A stretch of DNA of 64,000 nucleotides from an uncultured Coriobacteriaceae bacterium (lineage in GTDB: Bacteria; Actinomycetota; Coriobacteriia; Coriobacteriales; Eggerthellaceae). Each line of letters begins with the position of its first letter. Position 1 is the first letter of the stretch. This document shows, one piece after another, positions 1-10,205 of this stretch. The translations under genes were made by a program, and so were the position numbers. The stretch is taken from the NCBI GenBank assembly GCA_902768975.1, contig CACXMZ010000004.1, positions 99,957-163,956 of the forward strand. Direction: 5' to 3'. The notes under the pieces are model-generated. The model did no database searches, was not told the origin of the DNA, and saw only the letters and a list, made by a program, of their open reading frames with translations.

Positions 1-536
1 GCTTGGACTCTGCCATTGTTGAAGCGAACGGCGTGGGCTATGCGCTTGGCATGTCAAGCACTGCTTTGGCCACGTTGCCCGAAGTGGGGCAGGAAACCAC
101 CGTGTTTACGCACATACAAGCAAGTGACGCAGGCGTGGCGCTCTACGGTTTTGCAACGCAGGAAGAAAAAGACATGTTCGAACAGCTCATTAGCGTTTCT
201 AGCGTGGGTCCAAAAATGGCATTGGCGGCCCTTTCTACCTTTGCACCGGCAGCCCTTTCGTCTGCTATTATGGCAACAGACGTGGACGCTATTTCGCGCA
301 TTCCTGGCATCGGGAAGAAGAAGGCAAGCCGCATTGTGCTGGAACTGCAGGGTACGCTTGCCAAGGCTGCCGAAGGGGGTACCGCGGCGGCGGGTGGCGT
401 GCTTGCCCAGGTAACGGAAGACTTGCTTGCCATGGGCTTTACGTCGGCCGAAGCGGACTTGGCGCTCAAGGGTGCACCTGAAAGTGCGGCGGAAGCGGAA
501 CTATTGCAATATGCGCTTAAGCGATTGGGGCAGTAA
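1..536 (+). CDS. ruvA: Holliday junction branch migration protein RuvA (5' end cut by window)
   Basis: RuvA binds Holliday junctions as a tetramer and loads the RuvB motor. The reading frame is open to the left edge, so the first residues of the N-terminal OB-fold are missing; the family is usually near 200 residues and about 178 are visible. Two helix-hairpin-helix motifs are present (SVSSVGPKMALAAL and RIPGIGKKKASRIVLEL), which contact the DNA backbone. An Ala/Gly-rich linker and the C-terminal domain III that touches RuvB follow. The TAA stop directly abuts the TTG start of ruvB, so the two are translationally coupled. Confidence 0.95.
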   Translation, partial: LDSAIVEANGVGYALGMSSTALATLPEVGQETTVFTHIQASDAGVALYGFATQEEKDMFEQLISVSSVGPKMALAALSTFAPAALSSAIMATDVDAISRIPGIGKKKASRIVLELQGTLAKAAEGGTAAAGGVLAQVTEDLLAMGFTSAEADLALKGAPESAAEAELLQYALKRLGQ

Positions 537-1631
537 TTGACTCATGAAGTTGAAATAGAAGGCCTGGTGTACGACGCAGGGCAGGCCGCCGAAGCAGGCG
601 AGTCTGCGGCTGCTGGTATGGGTGCTGCAACGGGTGAACGCATTACTTCGGCCGAACTTGCCGAAGAAGACTTGGCGCTCGACCGGAGTCTGCGTCCCAA
701 AATGCTGGCCGACTATATTGGCCAGCAGAGGGTGAAGGACTCGCTGCGCATTCTTATTGAAGCCGCCCAGCAACGTGGCGACGCGGTGGACCATATTCTG
801 TTTTCGGGCCCTCCGGGCTTGGGCAAGACCACGCTTGCTTCGGTGGTTGCCAACGAAATGGGTGCCCATATTCGCACCACCAGTGGTCCCGCCATTGAAC
901 GCACGGGCGACTTGGCTGCCATCCTTACGAACCTTGAACCGGGTGACGTGCTGTTTATCGACGAAATCCATCGCATGAACCGCATGGTGGAAGAAGTGCT
1001 TTACCCCGCACTGGAAGACTTCGCGCTCGACATCGTGGTGGGCAAGGGCCCCGCCGCGCGTTCCATTCGCCTGGACCTGCCCCCCTTTACTTTGATTGGC
1101 GCCACTACACGCACGGGTTTGCTGACGGGCCCCTTGCGCGACCGTTTTGGTGCGTCCTTTAGGCTGGACTATTACGAGCCGGAAGAACTAGCGCACATTG
1201 TGCAGCGTTCGGCTTCTATCTTGGACGTTTCGGTGGACGAAGAAGGTGCCCTCGAAATTGCGCGCCGCAGCCGTGGCACGCCGCGCTTGGCAAACCGCCT
1301 GCTCAAGCGCGTGCGCGACTGGGCACAGGTGGAAGGCCAGGGTGCTATCGACGAAGACACGGCGGCCCAGGCACTAGCTTTCTTCGAAGTAGACACGCTT
1401 GGCCTGGACGCGGTAGACAATCGCATTTTGGACTTGTTGTGCAACCAATTCGGCGGCAGGCCGGTTGGCCTAACCACGCTGGCTGCGGCTCTTTCCGAAG
1501 ACACGGATTCGCTCGAAGACGTCTACGAGCCTTACCTTATGCAGCAGGGCCTCTTGCTGCGTACGCCCAAGGGCCGCCAGGCGACGGCGAAAGCTTACGA
1601 GCATTTGGGGCAGGTGCCTCCGCAAGAGTAG
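537..1631 (+). CDS. ruvB: Holliday junction branch migration ATPase RuvB
   Basis: RuvB is the AAA+ hexameric motor that drives branch migration with RuvA. The 364-residue product carries the Walker A motif GPPGLGKT (residues 91-98), Walker B DEIH (about 142-145), the sensor 1 segment GATTRTG, the arginine-finger region GPLRDRFG and a C-terminal winged-helix domain. The start is a TTG touching the ruvA stop, with no separate ribosome site, which fits coupled translation. An N-terminal extension of about 40 residues rich in Ala, Gly and Glu precedes the conserved core. Confidence 0.96.
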   Translation: MTHEVEIEGLVYDAGQAAEAGESAAAGMGAATGERITSAELAEEDLALDRSLRPKMLADYIGQQRVKDSLRILIEAAQQRGDAVDHILFSGPPGLGKTTLASVVANEMGAHIRTTSGPAIERTGDLAAILTNLEPGDVLFIDEIHRMNRMVEEVLYPALEDFALDIVVGKGPAARSIRLDLPPFTLIGATTRTGLLTGPLRDRFGASFRLDYYEPEELAHIVQRSASILDVSVDEEGALEIARRSRGTPRLANRLLKRVRDWAQVEGQGAIDEDTAAQALAFFEVDTLGLDAVDNRILDLLCNQFGGRPVGLTTLAAALSEDTDSLEDVYEPYLMQQGLLLRTPKGRQATAKAYEHLGQVPPQE

Positions 1632-1676
1632 TTCTAGCCTATTTCGCGGCGTATAACCCGACCGAGGAGTTTAATA

Positions 1677-2129
1677 ATGTTTGAGCACGACTACCTCATG
1701 CGCATGTTCTTCCAATTGTTCGACGCTATTCAGCGCAGCTTGCGTCTTTCTCGTGGTGACAACCCGGACCCTCAGGCACAGGCACGTCTGCTTGAAGACG
1801 CCATTGGAGTGGCAACGGAGCTGGACGGCGGAGTGCTGCTTTCGCTTTCGCCCGACAGCATTGCCAGCATCATGGAAGTTTCTGGCACCGACCCGCGCGT
1901 GGCGGAATACGTTGCCCGCACCATGTACTTAATTTCGGGCTACTTGGCCGAAGCGGGCAAGACCGACCTTGCCACCTTGCGCGCCGAACAAGCCCTGGCA
2001 TTGGCAGACCATTATGGCTTTAGCTTGGACGAAGACCTTGGGCCTGAGGCGGCTATGGAAGCTTTCCTCGAGCACGAACAAACCGACGGTATTCTTTCCA
2101 TTTCTCCTGGTAAGGACGATGCTCATTAA
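1677..2129 (+). CDS. DUF6483-like protein of unknown function
   Basis: This 150-residue soluble, helical and acidic protein begins with MFEHDYLMRMFFQLFDAI, which resembles the start of DUF6483 family proteins from Firmicutes and Actinobacteria. I recall that family from memory and could not test it. No catalytic motif is visible; the middle part looks like a short helical-repeat fold. A GAGGAG ribosome site lies 7 nt before the ATG. It follows ruvB by 45 nt in the same direction and may be cotranscribed. Its last codons and stop form the left arm of the outer stem of a large palindromic element shared with the convergent queH-queA gene. Confidence 0.7.
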   Translation: MFEHDYLMRMFFQLFDAIQRSLRLSRGDNPDPQAQARLLEDAIGVATELDGGVLLSLSPDSIASIMEVSGTDPRVAEYVARTMYLISGYLAEAGKTDLATLRAEQALALADHYGFSLDEDLGPEAAMEAFLEHEQTDGILSISPGKDDAH

Positions 2130-2295
2130 GGGCTAATCGCGACCGCTTCTGCTGTTCGTGCAAACAATTCACTGGATTGTTTGCACTCATGCGCTCTCGC
2201 TTGACGCTCGTCAACTTTTAAAGTGCAATTTTCGGCAACAGCGAAAATTGCGAAGTTTGAACTCACGACATCGCTTTAGCCCTTAATGAGCATCG
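2117..2295. repeat. Cloverleaf-like intergenic repeat, copy A
   Basis: The element sits between the convergent DUF6483-like and queH-queA genes and overlaps both 3' ends. An 18-bp perfect inverted repeat (2117-2134 with 2278-2295) forms the outer stem. Inside are hairpin 1 (2158-2186, 11-bp stem), a short GCG/CGC segment, the scaffold ending in CTTTTA, and hairpin 2 (2225-2251, 10-bp stem). The unpaired pieces CTGTTC, TCATGCGCT and CTTTTA recur in copies B (49.9 kb) and C (52.3 kb), whereas the stems have other sequences there. It may act as a bidirectional terminator, structured RNA or mobile palindrome; which of these is not decided by sequence. Confidence 0.75.
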
Positions 2296-3967
2296 CATCG
2301 CCAAAACTTAAAAACCTGTACTCATGTGCGAGGGCGTGTTGGTAGGCTGCCATAACGTGGTCACGGGTGCTGAATGCCGAAACTAACATCATGAGTGTCG
2401 AGCGCGGCACATGGAAGTTCGTGATTATCCCATCCACCACATGGAATTCGCTTCCCGGCGTGAGGAAGAGGTTCGTGCTGGCATTGTCGCGTGCGATCAG
2501 CTTGCCCTGCGCCACATCCCAGGCAGACTCCAGGCTGCGCACACTCGTGGTGCCTACGGCAATGACGCGCTTGCCCGAAGCATGGGCGGCATTACAAGCA
2601 TCCACCACGTCCTGCGGCACGCTATAGGTTTCGGTATGCATGGCATGGTCGGCGGGGCAGTCTTCTTCCACAATGCGGAAGGTATCTATGCCTACCTGCA
2701 ACTCAACCGTCTTCCATACCACACCAGCATCTTGTAGCCGGGCAATAAGCTCGGGCGTGAAGTGGAGGCCAGCCGTGGGTGCCGCAGCGCTCGTTTCGCG
2801 CTGGGCGTAGACCGTCTGGTACATTTCTTCGTCGCCCGCGTAGTCGTGAATATAGGGCGGCAGCGGCGTGTGGCCAACGGCATGCATGGCTTCGTCGAGG
2901 CCGGCAAGCGGGGTGGTCAGGCGCACGATGCGCTCACCCTTGCCTTCTTCGGCAAAGTCCAGCACTTCCGCTGAAAGAATGGGCTCTTCACCGTTGTTTG
3001 CCGTGTCACCTGCACCCGAAGCAAAGAAGTCGACAATGGCACCTGGCTTCAGGCGTTTGCCAGGACGCACGAGTGCTTCCCAAACGGCTGAGTGGGCGGT
3101 ATGGGCTTCGCGGCCCAATACTTCACGGAGCAAGAATACTTCGGCGGCACCACCGGTTTCACGCTTTGCCCCCAGCAAGCGCGCAGGGAGCACGCGTGTC
3201 TCGTTGGCAACGAGTACATCCCCGGGCTCCAGGTAGTCCACGATGTCGCGGAAGATCTTGTCCTCAAGCGCACCCGTCGCGCGGTCCATAACTAACAGCT
3301 TGCATTCGTCGCGCACCGGCCAGGGTTCCTGGGCTATAGCAGCTTCGGGCAAGTCGTAGTCGAAGTCGGCCGTCTTCAGCTTGCGGCGCTTTTTTAAAAC
3401 CGTCCGTTCTACCTTGCGCTCGGCGCGTTCCGCGTCTGCCTCTGCTTTTGAATACAAGCACCCGCAGTAGTTTTGGCGATACATGCCCAACTCGCGGCTG
3501 CGTGTGGTGGCAGTGGGGTAGTAGGGGCGAAAGTCTTCCCAAATGCACGCCAGCCCATGGCGCGCTGCAGCTGCCCCCAGTTCTTCGTGGCACACTTCAG
3601 AAAGCTGGTAGGGCGAAACCGCCAGCGTAGTGGAAAGGGCCTCGAAGCCATGTTCGGCACCCCAGGCCGCAGCCGCTTCAAGGCGTTGCGCATAGCAGGC
3701 CCGGCAGCGGTCTTCGCGCGGCCCACCCGCTGCTTCCACGGCACCCGCCGTTGCCTTCCAGCCTTCCAGGTCGTAGGGAAGGTCGACCACGGGAATGCCT
3801 TCTTCAGCTGCCCATGTGCGCAAGGTGTCTAGGCGCAGGTCGTATTCTTCACGTGGTTGAATGTTGGCATTCGCAAAGCAAATGCTTATGTCGTGGCCCG
3901 CTTCTTGGAGCAGGCGCACGGGTTCCAGCGAGCAGGGCCCGCAACAGGCATGTAAAAGCAATTTCAT
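2276..3967 (-). CDS. Fused epoxyqueuosine reductase QueH / tRNA ribosyltransferase-isomerase QueA
   Basis: A single 563-residue product joins two enzymes of queuosine synthesis. Residues 1 to about 195 match QueH: the cysteine motifs HACCGPC near the start, DRCRACYAQR and YCGC are its iron-sulfur and metal ligands. From about residue 198 (LKTADFDYDLPEAAIAQEP) a complete QueA follows, with NETRVLPARL, TAGLHFT and the C-terminal TNFHVPRSTL region. QueA transfers ribose from S-adenosylmethionine to preQ1 in tRNA to make epoxyqueuosine; QueH reduces this to queuosine. Stop and start codons are clear and no frameshift is seen, so the fusion looks real. It converges on the DUF6483-like gene, and tgt lies 0.9 kb upstream on the other strand. 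Confidence 0.93.
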   Translation of the reverse strand: MKLLLHACCGPCSLEPVRLLQEAGHDISICFANANIQPREEYDLRLDTLRTWAAEEGIPVVDLPYDLEGWKATAGAVEAAGGPREDRCRACYAQRLEAAAAWGAEHGFEALSTTLAVSPYQLSEVCHEELGAAAARHGLACIWEDFRPYYPTATTRSRELGMYRQNYCGCLYSKAEADAERAERKVERTVLKKRRKLKTADFDYDLPEAAIAQEPWPVRDECKLLVMDRATGALEDKIFRDIVDYLEPGDVLVANETRVLPARLLGAKRETGGAAEVFLLREVLGREAHTAHSAVWEALVRPGKRLKPGAIVDFFASGAGDTANNGEEPILSAEVLDFAEEGKGERIVRLTTPLAGLDEAMHAVGHTPLPPYIHDYAGDEEMYQTVYAQRETSAAAPTAGLHFTPELIARLQDAGVVWKTVELQVGIDTFRIVEEDCPADHAMHTETYSVPQDVVDACNAAHASGKRVIAVGTTSVRSLESAWDVAQGKLIARDNASTNLFLTPGSEFHVVDGIITNFHVPRSTLMMLVSAFSTRDHVMAAYQHALAHEYRFLSFGDAMLIKG

Positions 3968-4011
3968 AGGGCTATGGTATCACGCTACACAGCGCGCGGT
4001 GTGCTGTGCAC

Positions 4012-4824
4012 TTATTCTTCGCTGCCAATGCGTAGTTCGTCGGCGCGGTCACGCCAGCCGAGAGCATGGGTGCTCGTGCAGGGCGGCAAGCTTTCAACCC
4101 AGGTGGCAAATTCTTCCATGCTGCCGTGCTTGACTTCGTCGACGTCGAAGAAATTGTCGTTGATTAAATAGTCAGTTATAAGGTAGGCGTCCATGTCCAG
4201 CTTCATGCAGTCCAAGTCGTCTTCGGTGTTGTTGCCCACCATCAAAATGCGTTCGGATGGCACGTCGGCCAGCGCAATATTTTCTTCGTAGTAAGCCAGG
4301 TGCGGCTTGACCGCCGTGGAGTTGTCGAAGGTGGTTACGCGGTCAAACATAGTAATGTCGCAGTTGGCCCACTTCATGCGCCATTCGATTGCCCGGTAGG
4401 GGAACATGGGCATGGTGGTTAAGTAGAGCGGGTAGCCTTTTTGCGCGAGCGTAGCAAGCGCACGGGCCGAAGCGGGGTTGGGCACGACGCCTTCGCCCGC
4501 TTTGTTGAATTCGTGTTCGTAAAACTCTTCGAAGAAGTGGCGCATGGCGTCCTTTTGCTGCTGGCTGGGCTCTTCGCCACCATAGAGTTCGTCAAAGAAT
4601 ACGCGCCAAAAAGCCGTTTCATTTGTTTCCGTGGTGGGGTGGTCGTACATGCTAAAGATACCCGTATTGAGCGCCTCGCGGAAATGGTGCGGGTCCCAGC
4701 CTTCACGGGCACAGGCTGCCTGCATAAGTTCATAATAGGGCAGCAGAAAGTCCTTCACTTCAAGGGGCAGCAAGGTGCCGTCCATGTCGAAGAAGATTAC
4801 GTCGTATGGTGCTTGGTTACTCAT
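4012..4824 (-). CDS. HAD-family phosphatase
   Basis: This 270-residue haloacid-dehalogenase hydrolase carries motif I DMDGTLLP near residue 15 with the nucleophilic aspartate, motif II in LTTMPM, and motif IV in VGNNTEDDLDCMKL with the acidic metal ligands. The cap lies between motifs I and II, as in the C1-type YjjG/phosphoglycolate phosphatase group; the substrate is unknown. The frame stays open upstream to 5076, but residues before MSNQAPYD are unlike the family and overlap tgt, so the ATG at 4824 is chosen. A TATACT box ends 6 nt before that ATG, suggesting a leaderless mRNA. It diverges from tgt. Confidence 0.88.
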   Translation of the reverse strand: MSNQAPYDVIFFDMDGTLLPLEVKDFLLPYYELMQAACAREGWDPHHFREALNTGIFSMYDHPTTETNETAFWRVFFDELYGGEEPSQQQKDAMRHFFEEFYEHEFNKAGEGVVPNPASARALATLAQKGYPLYLTTMPMFPYRAIEWRMKWANCDITMFDRVTTFDNSTAVKPHLAYYEENIALADVPSERILMVGNNTEDDLDCMKLDMDAYLITDYLINDNFFDVDEVKHGSMEEFATWVESLPPCTSTHALGWRDRADELRIGSEE

Positions 4825-6043
<1,219 letters not shown>

Positions 6044-6213
6044 AGCGGGTTTTACGTTACATTTTGTGTAGTCACTCAATATCACACACCCGTATTCCTG
6101 TCCTCATACTATAATTTGAAAGTTCGTGTTTTACAGCGGCGTTATAGCGTGGCTGTGTAGTATAAAAGGCGCGCTAACTGAGTGAGTAGCGCACGAAAAG
6201 AAGGAAAAGAGTA

Positions 6214-9200
6214 ATGGCAGAACAGGACAACAAAAAAACGCACACGACCAGCACCGATAGGCGCAATTTGTGGCTGCTTATCCTGACCACTTTGCTGGTC
6301 TTGGCATCCATCTTTGTGTTCACGCCCCCGCAAGAGCGTATCAACCAGGGCTTGGACATTCAAGGTGGCCTTTCCGTGGTACTGCAGGCCGACGCGACAG
6401 ACGGCAGCACTATCACCGAAGAAGCCATGGACGCGAGCCAGTCAATTATTGAAAGCCGCGTGAACGCGCTTGGTGCTTCGGAAGCAACTGTGCAGCGCCA
6501 AGGCACGAACCAAATTCTTATCCAGATCCCTGGTCTTTCCGACACGCAGGAAGCCCTCGACGCCATTGGGCGTACGGGTAATCTGGAATTTGCCCGCCTC
6601 GATTCCTTCACCGACGAAACGGTGAAAAATGACATCGACAGTGGTGCTATGTACAGCCAGGGTTACTACACCGACGACTTTGGCAACCAGTTCCCTTCGG
6701 GTGAAAGCACCGACTATACCGTTGAGTCGGGCATTTATACGCCCATCGTAACCGGTGCCAATATCAACACGGTTAACGTGGACTTGGAAAACGGCATTGG
6801 GCCCAACTACGCGGTCGACATTACCCTCGACGCCGAAGGCACCCAGGCCTTTTCTGAAGCAAGCCGCGACCTGGTCGACGAACATGGCAAGATTGTCATC
6901 ATCCTCGACGGCGTGGTGAATTCTGCGCCTGCCGTACAGTCGGTTATCGACAACGGCCGCGTGCAGATCACGGGCAACTACACCAAGGCTGAAGCCGACG
7001 CCCTGCGCACCGTGCTTGAAAGTGGTTCGCTGCCGGTAAGCTTTAGCTATGCACAGAGCCAGACTGTAGGCCCCACCCTCGGCCAGGACGCCCTGAAGAG
7101 CGGCGTGTTGGTAGCGGGCATTGGCCTTATTCTGGTTATGCTCTATCTGCTGTTCTTCTACCGCGGGCTTGGTATGGTTACCGCAGGTGGCATGGCAGTT
7201 TTTGCCTGCTTGTATCTGGGTATTTTGGCCCTGCTTTCCCGCTTCGGGCTGTTTAGCCTTTCGCTTTCTGGTGTGGCTGGTATCGTGCTGACCATTGGTA
7301 TGGCGGCCGACTCGTCCATCCTCACACTCGAACGTTTCCGCGAAGAAATTCGCTTTGGCCGCAGCGTGCGCGCCGCATCTATTACGGGCGTGCGTCACGG
7401 CATCATGACATCCATCGACGCCGACTTGGTGTCCTTGGTTACCGCCATCATGCTGTTCATCTTTGGTGCTTCGGGCGTCAAGGGCTTCGGCGTTACGCTG
7501 GCGTTGGGTATTTTGTGCGACATCCTTATGATGCTCATCTTCAAGGCGCCTACCATCCGCCTTCTTGCCCCGCGCGCCATTGCCAAGAACCCCGGTTTCT
7601 GGGGCATCAACGACTGCCTTTCTGCCACCGAGGTCTACCAGCACCTGGCCGACCTTGAAGGTGAAACTGTTGAAACCACGGCTTCCGCTGAAGCCATTAG
7701 CACGAGCGACAACCGTGCGCTTGCCATTCGCAAGGCGGGTGCAGAAGGTGCCGCAGCGTGCGACGCCGTTTCAGGCATCAAGGGCCGCTTTATAAAGCAC
7801 GACATCAACTTCCTGAAGTACCGCCATATTTTCCTGGGCCTTGCCGGTGCCGCCATGGTGCTTTCACTTGGCCTGATTGGCATTAAGGGTTTGAACCTGG
7901 GTATTGAATTCCAGGGCGGTACGTCCATCGACTTTACGAATACTGCTGAAATTACGCTCGACCAAATGCGCAGCGCCTTTAATGATGCGGGCGAACCCGA
8001 CGCGGTTATTCAAACCACGGAAACCAACGGCGCACCGGGCTTCTTGGTGCGTATTACCCAGGACGACGCAGCGGCAGCAGCTGGTACGGCAGCCACCGTG
8101 TCTGAAGCACTCGGCCTTTCCACCGAAGCCTACGAGGTGAATACCATTTCACCTGACTGGGGACCCACTATTGTGCGGGCCATGTTCTTGGCGCTACTCG
8201 TTTCGTTTATCGCCATCATTCTTTACATTACCGCGCGCTTCCGCGCCTTCAAGATGGGCGTTATTGCTGTTATCGTTCTTATCCACGACATCTTGTTCGT
8301 GGTGGGAATCTATGCGCTGTTTGGCCGCGAATTGAACCCCAATACTATCGCGGCACTGCTTACCATCTTGGGTTATTCGCTTTACGACACGGTGGTTGTG
8401 TTCCATCGCATCGTTGACAATATGCAGTCATCTGAAATCAAGTGCACCTTCATGACTATGGCGAACCATTCGCTTAACCAGGTGCTCATTCGCTCCATTA
8501 ATACGTCTATTACCTCGCTCATTCCCGTTGTCTTCATGCTGATCTTCGGTAGCGAAACGCTGAAGGACTTCGCCTTCGCCATGGTAATTGGCTTGTTCAT
8601 TGGCTTCTATTCGTCCATTGCTATTGCGGTGCCGCTCTACGCCATTTGGAAGAGCCGCGAACCCGAATACAAGCGCCTGGAAGCCAAGTATGGCACCGAA
8701 GTTGGCCGCTTCGAATTCGAACACGGTGCTTTGAGGTCCGGTCGCGCTAACGCGACGACCGAACGTGTCGACGCTGCGGCTTCCGCTGGCACCCAATCTG
8801 CCGTCGCCGCGAGCGGCTCACCTACCGAAGTAGGCTTCGCCTCCGCGGAAGGCGGCATCTCGGGCACCAGCGAAACCCTCGCTGGCTCTGTGTCTGCTAG
8901 TACGTCAACGCATGCTGCAACAGCCACGCTCACGGGTGCCCAGGCAGCCAAAGCCAAGCGTTCCAAGGAACGCAAGAAGCAAGCTGCCAAGATGGTGGAA
9001 GATGCTGCGCAGAAGAAGCGCGTTGCCACCCCTGAAGTGCGCATTGTCGACCAGGAAAAGTTTGAGGCTTCAACGGCGCCAGAGCCAGAAGCTCCTAAGC
9101 GTGGGGCAGGGCGCTATTCCGATGCGAACCGTGCTGCCGCTGCGCTGCAGGCAGAAGAGCTGGAAGCCCTGCGCGAAAGCAACGCCAATCTGGACGACGA

Positions 9201-9363
9201 AATGGCTTCCGCTGCTGCTTTGGCAGAAGCCTTTGAAGCTGAAGAAACGGCTGCTGAACGTGCCGAGCGCATGCGCCAGATTGAACGTGCTGAACAAGCC
9301 GCGCGCGACAAGGCCAAGGCCGCTGCTCGCCGCGAAAAGCGCAAGCGCAACACCAACAAGTAG
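6214..9363 (+). CDS. secDF: Fused protein translocase subunits SecD-SecF with charged C-terminal tail
   Basis: SecDF uses the proton gradient to pull secreted proteins out of the SecYEG channel. The SecD half (residues 1 to about 450) starts with a membrane segment near residue 20, then NQGLDIQGGL, a periplasmic-type P1 domain and five further membrane segments. The SecF half (about 525-810) begins with another membrane segment and LGIEFQGGTSIDFT. Residues from about 830 to 1049 form an Ala/Glu/Lys/Arg-rich tail, partly coiled-coil-like and ending in basic residues. SecD and SecF are often separate proteins, but fusions are well known; the tail is unusual. The tail contains an in-frame run of hairpins (separate entry). 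The ribosome site is AAGGAAAAG before the ATG. Confidence 0.95.
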   Translation: MAEQDNKKTHTTSTDRRNLWLLILTTLLVLASIFVFTPPQERINQGLDIQGGLSVVLQADATDGSTITEEAMDASQSIIESRVNALGASEATVQRQGTNQILIQIPGLSDTQEALDAIGRTGNLEFARLDSFTDETVKNDIDSGAMYSQGYYTDDFGNQFPSGESTDYTVESGIYTPIVTGANINTVNVDLENGIGPNYAVDITLDAEGTQAFSEASRDLVDEHGKIVIILDGVVNSAPAVQSVIDNGRVQITGNYTKAEADALRTVLESGSLPVSFSYAQSQTVGPTLGQDALKSGVLVAGIGLILVMLYLLFFYRGLGMVTAGGMAVFACLYLGILALLSRFGLFSLSLSGVAGIVLTIGMAADSSILTLERFREEIRFGRSVRAASITGVRHGIMTSIDADLVSLVTAIMLFIFGASGVKGFGVTLALGILCDILMMLIFKAPTIRLLAPRAIAKNPGFWGINDCLSATEVYQHLADLEGETVETTASAEAISTSDNRALAIRKAGAEGAAACDAVSGIKGRFIKHDINFLKYRHIFLGLAGAAMVLSLGLIGIKGLNLGIEFQGGTSIDFTNTAEITLDQMRSAFNDAGEPDAVIQTTETNGAPGFLVRITQDDAAAAAGTAATVSEALGLSTEAYEVNTISPDWGPTIVRAMFLALLVSFIAIILYITARFRAFKMGVIAVIVLIHDILFVVGIYALFGRELNPNTIAALLTILGYSLYDTVVVFHRIVDNMQSSEIKCTFMTMANHSLNQVLIRSINTSITSLIPVVFMLIFGSETLKDFAFAMVIGLFIGFYSSIAIAVPLYAIWKSREPEYKRLEAKYGTEVGRFEFEHGALRSGRANATTERVDAAASAGTQSAVAASGSPTEVGFASAEGGISGTSETLAGSVSASTSTHAATATLTGAQAAKAKRSKERKKQAAKMVEDAAQKKRVATPEVRIVDQEKFEASTAPEPEAPKRGAGRYSDANRAAAALQAEELEALRESNANLDDEMASAAALAEAFEAEETAAERAERMRQIERAEQAARDKAKAAARREKRKRNTNK
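8741..8885. repeat. String of short palindromes inside secDF coding sequence
   Basis: Four perfect or near-perfect hairpins follow each other within 145 bp of the secDF tail. They are GTCGCG/CGCGAC (8741-8756), CCTAC/GTAGG (8821-8834), CGCCT/AGGCG around CCGCGG (8838-8854) and CCAGCGA/TCGCTGG (8867-8885). The encoded segment, roughly residues 843-891, is Ser/Thr/Gly/Ala-rich and differs from the charged tail around it. The reading frame is kept throughout. Confidence 0.6.
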
Positions 9364-9371
9364 TGGTATGT

Positions 9372-9405
9372 AAGGCGCGTCCGGGGAGGGGCGCGCCTTG
9401 TTTTT
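9372..9405 (+). terminator. Rho-independent terminator after secDF
   Basis: A perfect 8-bp GC-rich stem (AAGGCGCG with CGCGCCTT) and a 12-nt loop are followed by GTTTTT. It starts 9 nt after the secDF stop codon. Confidence 0.9.
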
Positions 9406-9504
9406 GACTATGTGCCCACGGTGGCAAGCCGCCAGCCGACTAATAACGGCAATAAGCGGCGCAAGTAGTATAGAGTCGTTTGAGTTTTAAGGTTGTGAGG
9501 TCTT

Positions 9505-9828
9505 ATGGTACGTGAAGGTTCAGCCCCCAATTTTTGCCCGCCCGTTGAAGAAGGCATAGTCTTTACCTTTGCCGACGAAAATGACGACCTGGTCAACCTG
9601 GAATTCTTGGGGCTCGTGCTTATTGGCGAAGCCCGCTATGGCTTTTTCTTTCCGGTAACCGAAGACGCCCCCGCCACTAGTTCGGGCGAAGTGGTGGTGT
9701 TGGAAGTTACCGACCTGGACGAAGAAGGCCAGCCCGACAGTTTCGAGTTGGTGGACGACGAAGCCATTGCTGCTACCGCCTGGGAAGCCTTCAAAGAAGC
9801 TACGAAAGACCTCTACGACTTCGAATAA
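9505..9828 (+). CDS. DUF1292 family protein
   Basis: This small acidic protein of 107 residues has the DUF1292 pattern: a FADENDDLVNLEFLG segment, a middle strand ARYGFFFPV, a GEVVVLEVTDLDEEG strand and a closing DDE plus Trp motif. The family is widespread in Firmicutes, where it often sits beside the RNase YrrK gene; its function is unknown. Here it stands alone between the secDF terminator and the FMN riboswitch. The ATG at 9505 is preceded by GTGAGG, a weak ribosome site. Confidence 0.85.
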   Translation: MVREGSAPNFCPPVEEGIVFTFADENDDLVNLEFLGLVLIGEARYGFFFPVTEDAPATSSGEVVVLEVTDLDEEGQPDSFELVDDEAIAATAWEAFKEATKDLYDFE

Positions 9829-9864
9829 AGCCAGGCCAGTTGTTTTCTTTAAGCCTGCGCTACC

Positions 9865-9893
9865 TTGCCAAATAGGGCGACTAGTCGTATAGT
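9865..9893 (+). promoter_or_regulatory. Promoter for riboswitch-ribU-ecf transcript
   Basis: A TTGCCA -35 box (9865-9870) and a TATAGT -10 box (9888-9893) are separated by exactly 17 bp and lie about 20 bp upstream of the FMN riboswitch. The position fits transcription start just before the aptamer. Confidence 0.75.
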
Positions 9894-9913
9894 TCCAAGC
9901 TATGAATTCTGTT

Positions 9914-10061
9914 TCAGGGCGGGGTGAGATTCCCCACTGGCGGTAGAGCGGTGCAGGTGCCAAGCCTGCAAACCGAAAAGTCCGCGACCTTGGGCCGTGT
10001 GCCTAGGCTGACTTGGGTTAGATTCCCAGACCAACGGTTATAGTCCGGATGGAAGAGGCAG
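9914..10061 (+). promoter_or_regulatory. FMN riboswitch (RFN element)
   Basis: The classic RFN consensus blocks are present: GGGCGGGGTGAGATTCCCC, ACTGGCGGT, GTGCAGGTGCCAAGCCTGC with AACCGAAAAGTCCGCGACC, the CTTGGGTTAGATTCCCAGACC arm and the closing GTCCGGATGGAAGA. They occur in order over about 145 nt. The riboswitch lies 145 nt upstream of the ribU start, so FMN should shut down expression of the riboflavin transporter. The downstream 150 nt have no obvious terminator with a T-run, so control could be at translation. Confidence 0.97.
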
Positions 10062-10205
10062 GGTTTCCGCAGTGCGGTGTTTATGAAGCATGGTCGCAGC
10101 GGCAACTTAAGGTGAGCCTGTATGAAGAAGAATTCATGCGGGCGTTTTTCTTTTCTGGCGAAAAACGATTCCGAAAGACGGGCCAGGAAGAAAAGGAGTT
10201 GTGCT

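Noticed and set aside
6442..7644. 400-codon minus-strand frame inside secDF
   Set aside because: It is a shadow of the strong secDF coding frame, with His/Gln/Arg-rich composition and no family resemblance.
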